Assembly (NCBI GenBank): GCA_013329855.1
Contig: DUJI01000091.1
Location: forward strand, 1-5,425
DNA length: 5,425 nucleotides
DNA from: Thermoplasmata archaeon
Lineage (GTDB): Archaea; Thermoplasmatota; Thermoplasmata; RBG-16-68-12
Reading direction: 5' to 3'
How positions within the stretch are numbered: the first letter of the stretch is position 1; every line of letters begins with the position of its first letter. Of the stretch, positions 1 through 4,618 are shown piece by piece. Position numbers and translations under genes: made by a program. A model generated the notes under the pieces. It was not told where the DNA came from and ran no database searches. It saw nothing but the letters and a program-made list of their open reading frames with translations.

Positions 1-93
1 ACCCGTGATCCCGTCCGTGTCGATGTGCGTGACGATCTTCACGAAGCGCGCGGCGCGCAGCCGGTCCGCGATCTCTTGGGCGACCGCCTCCAT
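1..93 (-). CDS. DHH-family phosphoesterase (RecJ-like), N-terminal fragment
   Basis: This is the 5' end of a minus-strand gene that leaves the window at base 1; 31 codons are visible. The N-terminus is a short amphipathic helix (about residues 2-16) followed by a strand and the motif THIDTDGITG at residues 22-31. That matches motif I of DHH phosphoesterases, in which the histidine and the two aspartates of the DTD bind catalytic metal ions. In archaea such a protein is usually a RecJ-like single-strand exonuclease, a GINS-associated nuclease, or a nanoRNase/oligoribonuclease-like enzyme acting on nucleic acid ends in the cytoplasm. The ATG at 93 is the only candidate start in this frame near the motif; the ATG at 103 is in another frame. 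No good Shine-Dalgarno sequence precedes it, so the transcript may be leaderless. It is divergent from the Nudix gene. The DHH family is fairly secure, but the exact subfamily cannot be told from 31 residues. Confidence 0.68.
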   Translation of the reverse strand, partial: MEAVAQEIADRLRAARFVKIVTHIDTDGITG

Positions 94-181
94 CCGGATC
101 CATCTAGCGGGAGGGAGCCCATGAAGCTTTGGGAAGGGTCGCGGAACGGGAGACCGTGGGGCCGACGGGTCGAGGTCCGCG

Positions 182-205
182 AGTTACCCTCACTCAAGGG
201 TAACT
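182..205. repeat. Perfect 9-bp inverted repeat, candidate operator
   Basis: AGTTACCCT at 182-190 is mirrored exactly by AGGGTAACT at 197-205, with a 6-bp spacer (CACTCA). Its centre lies about 92 bp from the Nudix ATG and about 100 bp from the DHH start. A dyad with 15-bp half-site spacing fits a dimeric regulator on double-stranded DNA. A hairpin in a transcript is also possible. No T-run follows, so it is not a typical terminator. The dyad is seen directly; the operator role is an inference. Confidence 0.55.
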
Positions 206-271
206 TCCCGGACGCCGCGATCCGGCCCCTGCGGTCTTCTCCGCCGCAAAACCCATCTGCGTGGCGTCCCT

Positions 272-277
272 AGGGTG
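272..277 (+). promoter_or_regulatory. Ribosome binding site that decides the Nudix start
   Basis: AGGGTG lies 7 nt ahead of ATG 285. It resembles part of the archaeal GGAGGTGA consensus and favours this ATG over the in-frame GTG at 261, which lies upstream of the site, and over TTG 282, which is only 4 nt away. Confidence 0.5.
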
Positions 278-284
278 CCCGTTG

Positions 285-683
285 ATGCATTACACCTCCA
301 CCGCGCTCCTCGTCCGGGAGCGCCGGGTCCTGCTCGGCAGGCGGACCTCCCAGGTGCGCTTCGCGAACATGTGGGACGCCTTCGGCGGCCACCGCGAGGA
401 GGGCGAGACGCCCGCCCACACCCTCGTCCGCGAACTGTACGAGGAACTCGCGATTCGCGTGACGGTGGCCCGGTTCCTCCACGAGTACGAGGACAAGGAC
501 CCGACGTCCAAGGAGACGTACCACCACCATCTGTACCTGGTGACCGGGTGGCAGGGCGAGCCGCGGATCGCGAACGACGAGCACGCGGAGATCCGCTGGT
601 GCACCGCGGAGGAGGCCGCGAAGCTCAAACTGCAACCCCACCTGAAGAAGGTCCTCCGCGAGGTGCTCGCGAAGAACGTTTAA
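285..683 (+). CDS. Nudix hydrolase (132 aa)
   Basis: A single-domain Nudix hydrolase, a family that splits nucleoside diphosphates linked to another moiety (X), such as NTPs, oxidised nucleotides, nucleotide sugars or cofactors, using Mg2+ or Mn2+. The Nudix box spans residues 35-57 in the form G-x5-E-x7-R-E-L-Y-E-E-L-A-I. The catalytic RELYEE block is intact (R49, E50, E53, E54); only the usual glycine before the last hydrophobic residue is alanine (A56). The N-terminal strand (about 3-18) and the C-terminal helix (about 108-130) fit the family, and 132 aa is a normal length. I chose ATG 285 over GTG 261 and TTG 282 because AGGGTG at 272-277 gives a 7-nt spacing, and the eight extra residues from GTG 261 do not look like Nudix sequence. 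It leads a probable two-gene unit with the CoA-binding protein 34 bp downstream. The substrate cannot be predicted. Confidence 0.9.
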   Translation: MHYTSTALLVRERRVLLGRRTSQVRFANMWDAFGGHREEGETPAHTLVRELYEELAIRVTVARFLHEYEDKDPTSKETYHHHLYLVTGWQGEPRIANDEHAEIRWCTAEEAAKLKLQPHLKKVLREVLAKNV

Positions 684-717
684 GCGCGACAGGCGCCTGG
701 GTTACCGCGGGAGACCC

Positions 718-1128
718 ATGGTGGACACCGCCACGCTCTTCAAGATCCTCTCCGAAGCGAAGACGATCGTCGTCGTGGGCGCGTCCAAGAACCCGGAGAA
801 GGACGCCCACAAGATCCCCCAGTACCTCCAGGAGCAGGGCTACCGGATCATCCCCGTGAACCCCACGGCCGACGTGATCCTGGGCGAGCGCGCGTACAAG
901 TCCCTCTCCGACGTCACGGAGCCCTACGACGTCGTCGACATCTTCCGGCCCTCGGAGGACGTCCCGCCCATCGTGGACGAGGCGATCCGCGGACCGGCCA
1001 AGGTGATCTGGATGCAGCTGGGCATCGAGAACGACGCCGCGGCGAAGAAGGCGGAGGCCGCGGGCAAGATCGTCGTCCAGAACGCCTGCATGATGGTCGC
1101 CCACCGCAAGCTCGTGGCGTCGACCTAG
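718..1128 (+). CDS. CoA-binding domain protein, YccU/COG1832 type (136 aa)
   Basis: A small cytoplasmic Rossmann-fold protein of the CoA_binding_2 type, the stand-alone version of the CoA-binding domain of succinyl-CoA synthetase alpha chains. Visible signatures are the first strand and glycine turn VVVGASKNPEK (residues 18-28), the second strand IIPVNP (44-49), DIFRPSE (74-80), IWMQLGI (97-103) and the end motif CMMVAH (124-129). The length is typical. The family binds CoA or a related nucleotide, but its cellular role is unsettled. ATG 718 is supported by GGGAG at 709-713, 4 nt upstream, and by the normal N-terminus. It follows the Nudix gene by 34 bp on the same strand, so co-transcription is likely. 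Its TAG stop (1126-1128) overlaps the stop of the convergent 198-aa gene. Family assignment is confident; function is not. Confidence 0.9.
   Translation: MVDTATLFKILSEAKTIVVVGASKNPEKDAHKIPQYLQEQGYRIIPVNPTADVILGERAYKSLSDVTEPYDVVDIFRPSEDVPPIVDEAIRGPAKVIWMQLGIENDAAAKKAEAAGKIVVQNACMMVAHRKLVAST
1125..1128. other. CTAG palindrome shared by two convergent stop codons
   Basis: The plus-strand CoA-binding gene ends with TAG at 1126-1128 and the minus-strand 198-aa gene ends with TAG read from 1127 to 1125. The 4-bp palindrome CTAG therefore stops both genes, and there is no intergenic space for a terminator. Each transcript must run into the other gene as antisense RNA. This follows directly from the two reading frames. 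Confidence 0.8.
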
Positions 1129-1721
1129 CCGAGGACGGACGACACGAGGACGAGGGCCACGCTCTCGCCGCCCAGCCGCCGCGCGGCGAGGGCCAGGCGG
1201 TGCACATCGGCCAGGACGGCCGCGCCCTCCTTGGTCTTCGGCGCGGTGGGCGTGAGTTCCGAGACGAGTTCCAGGAGGGCTTCCTGGGGGACCGCGCCCG
1301 ATCGGATGGAACCGGACGTGCCGCACTCCAGCTTGAGCGTCTCGAGGCCGCCGACGCCGGCCAGCGGGACGCTCACCCACGCGGCACGCCGCAAGGGGAT
1401 GAGCTCCCCGAGGCGCCCTCGGTTCCCTGCGAGATGGTCCAGGGCTTCCCGCGTCCGCTCCATGTGCCAGGTCTTGGCCGGGCCGACCCCCTTGGCCAGG
1501 ACGAGGTGGTCGAGCCACGTCAGGTCGTGCACGTCCCGGACCGTGGCGCGCGCCGTGAACAGGACCTTGGCCAGGAGGTTGAATCCCTCGCGCAGGGTCC
1601 TCGCCTCCTCGGAGTCCACGCCCCCGGACTCCCGCGCGGCGCCGAGCGTCTCCGCGAACGTGGCCTGGGCCGTCAGGAGCTCCTGGAAGTCCACCACGCG
1701 GAGGAGGGCGCGCCAAGGCAC
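1125..1721 (-). CDS. Uncharacterised 198-aa protein, downstream partner of the HTH-ACT regulator
   Basis: I do not recognise this protein. It is predicted to be mostly alpha-helical for residues 1-115, with helices rich in Leu, Ala, Arg and Glu. A short Gly-rich and beta-like part follows (about 115-140), then further helices (about 145-198). There is no signal peptide, membrane segment, Cys/His metal site or nucleotide-binding loop. The only motif-like stretch is LAKGVGPAKTWHMERT (75-90). The reading frame is supported by ordinary amino-acid composition, G/C-rich third positions, and competing frames that are Arg/Pro-rich shadows. The start is GTG 1721, with GAGGG at 1725-1729 on the minus strand, though the 3-nt spacing is short. 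It begins 40 bp after the stop of the HTH-ACT gene on the same strand, so the two probably form an operon. It ends against the CoA-binding gene with a shared CTAG. A role linked to the regulator is only a guess from position. Confidence 0.75.
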   Translation of the reverse strand: MPWRALLRVVDFQELLTAQATFAETLGAARESGGVDSEEARTLREGFNLLAKVLFTARATVRDVHDLTWLDHLVLAKGVGPAKTWHMERTREALDHLAGNRGRLGELIPLRRAAWVSVPLAGVGGLETLKLECGTSGSIRSGAVPQEALLELVSELTPTAPKTKEGAAVLADVHRLALAARRLGGESVALVLVSSVLG

Positions 1722-1761
1722 GAGCCCTCGAAACGTCGCGCCGCGGGAAAAGGGTGCCGCC

Positions 1762-2262
1762 TCAGATGAGGACCACGGACTTGACGCCGTCCACCTGCTT
1801 GATCCGCGGCAGGAGCCGCTCCGGGACGGGCGCCTCGGTCACGATGAAGCCCTTGGGCTCGTCGAACAGCTCGGGGTCGTCGATGACGACCTGGCGCACG
1901 CTGATGCCCGCCTCCGCGATGATGGTCGCCACGCCGGCCAGGATGCCCGGCTTGGACGGGTTCGCGGCGATGATCTCGATCGCGCCCCAGTTCATCAGGG
2001 GCGCCACGTCGCGCAGGTGGCACACGGGGTGCAGCTTGTCGAAGAACGCGCGCAGCTCCGGCGTCTTCTCGATCGTGGCGACCGTCGCGGTCACGACGCG
2101 GCGGTCCACGCCGGTCGCGCGGGCCATGGCCGTGTCGGAGACCTTGATGTCGCCGCAGAAGACGTGCCCCTCATGGACCCGGAGTCCGTAGAGGACCATG
2201 ATTTGCGCGACCTTCTCCTGCGCGGGGAAGCCCTTGAAGTGCGTGCGGAAGCGTGCCCACAT
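1762..2262 (-). CDS. HTH-ACT predicted regulator of amino-acid metabolism (166 aa)
   Basis: A two-domain cytoplasmic regulator. Residues about 15-75 form a winged-HTH-like region, with the probable recognition part AMARATGVDRRVVTATV at 45-61. Residues about 96-166 are an ACT domain, a fold that binds small ligands, usually amino acids, at dimer interfaces. The ACT signature NPSKPGILAGVATII (101-115) carries the ligand-loop glycine G106, and the domain ends in the usual strand VKSVVLI. From memory this matches the archaeal group described as predicted regulator of amino-acid metabolism with ACT domain (COG2150-like). The 166-aa length fits. The start is ATG 2262, with GAGGT at 2270-2274 on the minus strand, 7 nt away. 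It is transcribed divergently from trpB2 across 133 bp, and the unrecognised 198-aa gene follows 40 bp downstream. The inferred job is to sense an amino acid and control trpB2, its own operon, or both. The ligand is unknown. Confidence 0.86.
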   Translation of the reverse strand: MWARFRTHFKGFPAQEKVAQIMVLYGLRVHEGHVFCGDIKVSDTAMARATGVDRRVVTATVATIEKTPELRAFFDKLHPVCHLRDVAPLMNWGAIEIIAANPSKPGILAGVATIIAEAGISVRQVVIDDPELFDEPKGFIVTEAPVPERLLPRIKQVDGVKSVVLI

Positions 2263-2309
2263 CGGGGGAACCTCGATGTGCGCAAGAGTACATGGTAGGT
2301 TAATCCTTT

Positions 2310-2331
2310 CGTGTTACAACGTTCGAACACG
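2310..2331. repeat. Nested palindromes upstream of the trpB2 TATA box, candidate operator
   Basis: CGTGTT (2310-2315) and AACACG (2326-2331) form 6-bp inverted arms around a 10-bp spacer. Inside lies the perfect 8-bp palindrome GTTCGAAC (2321-2328), overlapped by AACGTT (2318-2323). The dyad ends about 13 bp upstream of the purine-rich element of the trpB2 promoter. That position would suit an activator of trpB2 or a repressor of the divergent gene. The HTH-ACT protein is the obvious candidate to bind, but that is an inference. Confidence 0.45.
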
Positions 2332-2343
2332 TACATCAATACG

Positions 2344-2358
2344 CACAAACGATATATA
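2344..2358 (+). promoter_or_regulatory. BRE and TATA box of trpB2
   Basis: CACAAAC at 2344-2350 resembles the archaeal TFB recognition element, and it is followed by TATATA at 2353-2358. Archaeal initiation about 25 bp downstream would place the transcript start near 2380, leaving a short leader with the GGTGA site. This is the clearest core promoter in the window and a main reason for calling the sequence archaeal. Confidence 0.75.
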
Positions 2359-2386
2359 GTGTCCAAGTCTTCGGCCGGCATCTTGC

Positions 2387-2391
2387 GGTGA
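2387..2391 (+). promoter_or_regulatory. Ribosome binding site of trpB2 (GGTGA)
   Basis: GGTGA lies 4 nt before ATG 2396 and complements the 3' end of archaeal 16S rRNA. It fixes this ATG as the start, even though the first 20 or so residues are poorly conserved in the family. Confidence 0.65.
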
Positions 2392-2395
2392 GAAC

Positions 2396-3772
2396 ATGCA
2401 GGCCATCGAGAACGAAACGGCGGCTGGGGACGAGGTCAAGATCCTGTTGGACATGGACGACGTCCCGCGCGCCTGGTACAACATCCTGCCCGACCTGCCC
2501 GCGCCGCTCCCGCCGCCCCTGCACCCGGGCACGAAGCAGCCCGTGGGGCCGGACGCGTTCGAGCCCATCTTCCCCAAGGAGATCATCCGACAGGAGATGA
2601 GCGGCAATGCGACGGAACCCATCCCCGAGGAGCTGCGCGAGGCATACCTCCGCCTGGGCCGGCCCACGCCGATGTACCGCGCGAAGCGGCTCGAGGCGTT
2701 CCTGAAGACGCCCGCGCGGATCTACTACAAGCGGGAGGACCTCTCGCCCGTCGGATCGCACAAGCCCAACACGGCGATCGCCCAGGCGTACTTCGCGCGC
2801 AGGGAGGGCGTCGAGGCGTACGTTACGGAGACGGGCGCGGGACAGTGGGGCTCCGCGGTCGCCCTCGCCACGAACTACTTCGGGATGAAGGCCAAGGTCT
2901 ACATGGTCCGCGCCTCGTACGACCAGAAGCCGTACCGGAAGCACCTCATGCGCCTGTTCGGCGCCGAGGTCTTCCCGAGCCCGAGCGGCCAGACCTCCTT
3001 CGGCCGGAAGCTCCTCGAGAAGAACCCGGACAACCCAGGCTCCCTGGGGATCGCGATCTCCGAGGCCCTGGAGTCGACGGTGACCACGCCGAACACGAAG
3101 TACTCCATCGGCTCCGTGCTGAACCACGTGCTCATGCACCAGACGGTCATCGGCCTGGAGGCGCTCAAGCAGTTCGAGGTCGCGGACGTGGAGCCGGACT
3201 ACATGGTCGGCTCCGTGGGCGGTGGCTCCAACTTCGGCGGCTTCGCGTACCCCCTGATCGGGGAGCGCCTCCACGGCCGCTCGGAGACGCGGTTCATCGC
3301 CGTCGAGCCCGAGTCGGTTCCGTCCATGACGCGCGGGAAGTACGAATACGACTTCGGGGACACGGCCGGCCTGACGCCATTGATCAAGATGTTCACCCTG
3401 GGCCACGACTTCATGCCCTCGCCCATCCACGCGGGCGGCCTGCGGTACCACGGGAGCGCACCCACGCTGAGTGTTCTGCTGGACGCCGGGATCGTCGAGC
3501 CGCGGGCCGTGGATCAGCTGACCACGTTCCAGGCCGCGGAGATCTTCGCGAAGACGGAGGGCCTGATCCCCGCGCCGGAGACCGCGCACGCGATCCGCGG
3601 GGCGATCGACCTGGCGCTCGAGGCGAAGCGGAGGAACGAGGAGACGGTCATCGCGTTCAACTACAGCGGCCACGGGCTCCTGGACATGGAGGGCTACGCG
3701 CAGTACCTTGCGGGCAACCTCGGGAACAACGGAAACGACGGCAACGGGCACAACGGCGGGAACGGGCACTGA
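2396..3772 (+). CDS. trpB2: Tryptophan synthase beta chain, TrpB2 class (458 aa)
   Basis: A PLP-dependent fold-type II enzyme that joins indole to a serine-derived aminoacrylate to make L-tryptophan in the cytoplasm. The catalytic lysine is K123 in GSHKPNTA (120-127). ETGAGQW (145-151) is the substrate loop; tryptophan after Gln is typical of TrpB2, where TrpB1 has histidine. GGGSN (275-279) holds the PLP phosphate, and SGHG (424-427) sits near the pyridine nitrogen. The N-terminal extension before the core (about 1-85, including a Pro-rich stretch at 32-44) is also typical of TrpB2. Some archaeal TrpB2 enzymes use O-phosphoserine rather than serine, and a serine-deaminase role has been proposed for others, so the true donor is open. 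It has its own TATA box and GGTGA site and is divergent from the HTH-ACT regulator. No trpA lies nearby. Residues 440-458 form an odd Gly/Asn/His tail beyond the conserved domain. Confidence 0.95.
   Translation: MQAIENETAAGDEVKILLDMDDVPRAWYNILPDLPAPLPPPLHPGTKQPVGPDAFEPIFPKEIIRQEMSGNATEPIPEELREAYLRLGRPTPMYRAKRLEAFLKTPARIYYKREDLSPVGSHKPNTAIAQAYFARREGVEAYVTETGAGQWGSAVALATNYFGMKAKVYMVRASYDQKPYRKHLMRLFGAEVFPSPSGQTSFGRKLLEKNPDNPGSLGIAISEALESTVTTPNTKYSIGSVLNHVLMHQTVIGLEALKQFEVADVEPDYMVGSVGGGSNFGGFAYPLIGERLHGRSETRFIAVEPESVPSMTRGKYEYDFGDTAGLTPLIKMFTLGHDFMPSPIHAGGLRYHGSAPTLSVLLDAGIVEPRAVDQLTTFQAAEIFAKTEGLIPAPETAHAIRGAIDLALEAKRRNEETVIAFNYSGHGLLDMEGYAQYLAGNLGNNGNDGNGHNGGNGH
3717..3769 (+). repeat. Low-complexity Gly/Asn/His tail at the 3' end of trpB2
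   Basis: Codons for residues 440-458 encode almost only Gly and Asn, with two His and single Leu and Asp. The nine bases AACGGGCAC occur twice, at 3743-3751 and 3761-3769, each encoding Asn-Gly-His. The degenerate short repeats suggest growth of the tail by slippage or local duplication. The composition is seen directly; the cause is an inference. Confidence 0.6.
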
Positions 3773-3879
3773 GTGGGTCTCCCCCAGCTTGGGAATCGGC
3801 CAGGAGAGGCGCGCCTTGAAATCGATGGCAGGCCCCGGATCGACGCCGACGGCCCGAGCCTAGCGACGCCGCTAGCTTC
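3773..3879. other. Intergenic region between trpB2 and the membrane protein
   Basis: 107 bp without a credible gene. There is no T-rich run that would mark an archaeal terminator and no clear TATA box. The only dyad is CTAGC (3860-3864) with GCTAG (3871-3875), which ends 4 bp before the next ATG. Confidence 0.5.
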
Positions 3880-4596
3880 ATGGCGCGTCCGGGACATACC
3901 TGCCGATGTGGCAGGGGGTGCCGCACGCCGGAGAGCGTCGTCCGTACGATCGCTTTGATCTTGGTCGTCGCCGCTCTCTTGGCAGGCGTCCTTGGGATCC
4001 TTGGACCTTGGTGGTCGTTCCAGGAGGCCAGCTTCGGCCACTTTGGGCAGTACACCGGCACGCTGGACTGGGGGCTCGTGTCGAGCACCTACAGTCCCCC
4101 GCCCATCGGGACTCCCCCCCGGACGTCCAACTACACGAACCTGCCTCACATCGGAGGCGTGCTGAGCGGTGCCGCCGTCCTGTCGGTCTTGTCGCTAGGC
4201 TTCGGCGGCGGGCTCATCCTCACCATGGTCCCGGCCTGGCGGAGGGATTGGTTCCGGTTTCTTGGCCTTGCGCTCGGGGCCGCGGGAGGCGCCGCAGATT
4301 TCGTCGCGGCCTTCTACGTGATGAGCGCTCTCCCGGGAGCGGCGGAGACGGACCTGAGGACGATCACGAGCTTCGTCTCTATCACGAGCTTCTGGGGCTC
4401 GGGGAGCGGCGGCAATTTCGACTTCCACATCGACTTGGTCTGGGGCCCGGGATGGGCGTGGTATGCCGCGGTCGTCGCGGGCATCCTGCTGGTCCTCGCA
4501 GGCATCGCCCGCTGGCGCGGCTGGGTCTTGCCGAGTCGTCGCACGGGGTCGCCCTCCACCGAGAGATCCGAGGCGCCACCGCGGCAAAGGCCATGA
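3880..4596 (+). CDS. Four-helix integral membrane protein of unknown function (238 aa)
   Basis: I do not recognise the family. Four hydrophobic segments lie at about residues 21-43, 91-117, 125-151 and 190-211. Arg-rich flanks at 1-22, 118-126 and 211-221 predict both ends in the cytoplasm. Two outer loops follow from this: 44-90, with the motif GPWW (42-45) and one N-glycosylation sequon N84-Y-T, and 152-189, rich in Ser, Gly and Phe. The layout is claudin-like in topology only. The short N-terminal tail carries H6, C8, C10 and C14, a possible metal site. ATG 3880 is the only start after the in-frame stop at 3817 and before the first helix, but it has no Shine-Dalgarno sequence, so it may be leaderless. 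The many TTG and CTT leucine codons contrast with trpB2. The hydantoinase gene follows 22 bp downstream, so joint transcription is possible. Confidence 0.8.
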   Translation: MARPGHTCRCGRGCRTPESVVRTIALILVVAALLAGVLGILGPWWSFQEASFGHFGQYTGTLDWGLVSSTYSPPPIGTPPRTSNYTNLPHIGGVLSGAAVLSVLSLGFGGGLILTMVPAWRRDWFRFLGLALGAAGGAADFVAAFYVMSALPGAAETDLRTITSFVSITSFWGSGSGGNFDFHIDLVWGPGWAWYAAVVAGILLVLAGIARWRGWVLPSRRTGSPSTERSEAPPRQRP

Positions 4597-4618
4597 GCCT
4601 CTCCTGCCTTCCTCGCTC

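Larger units (their letters stand above)
94..284. other. Divergent intergenic region between the DHH gene and the Nudix gene
   Basis: These 191 bp separate two divergent genes and should hold both promoters. I see no convincing TATA box on either strand. The only AT-rich spots are around 122-130 and 246-250. The outstanding structure is the inverted repeat at 182-205, listed separately. An 82-codon open frame (25-273) runs through it but has no recognisable protein and overlaps the start of the DHH gene, so I do not call it. Confidence 0.6.
2263..2395. promoter_or_regulatory. Divergent promoter region of the HTH-ACT gene and trpB2
   Basis: These 133 bp are visibly richer in A+T than the flanking genes. 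They hold the trpB2 TATA box (2353-2358), nested palindromes at 2310-2331, and ribosome binding sites for both genes. The minus-strand gene has no equally clear TATA box. The AT-rich stretch around 2297-2310 is a possible site, and the TATATA at 2353-2358 could also be read in reverse but is about 90 bp from that start. Confidence 0.7.

Noticed and set aside
25..273. 82-codon plus-strand open frame at the start of the window
   Set aside because: It overlaps the DHH gene antisense and the intergenic inverted repeat, and its protein has no recognisable features.
625..1716. 363-codon open frame on the minus strand across the CoA-binding gene and the 198-aa gene
   Set aside because: It is Arg/Gly/Pro-rich, overlaps two better genes in other frames and shows no family motif.
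2288..2336. Two GTACAT copies (2288-2293 and 2331-2336) resembling the TGTACA box of the archaeal regulator TrpY
   Set aside because: Neither copy has the full TGTACA, six-base matches are common by chance, and GTACA also occurs inside genes here.
2336..3769. 477-codon open frame on the minus strand opposite trpB2
   Set aside because: It is antisense to a certain gene. Its composition (rich in Val, Arg, Gly and Leu with no domain) is that expected from the complementary strand of G/C-rich third positions.
3860..3875. CTAGC/GCTAG inverted repeat before the membrane protein, possible terminator of trpB2
   Set aside because: The arms are only 5 bp and no T-run follows, so termination is not supported.
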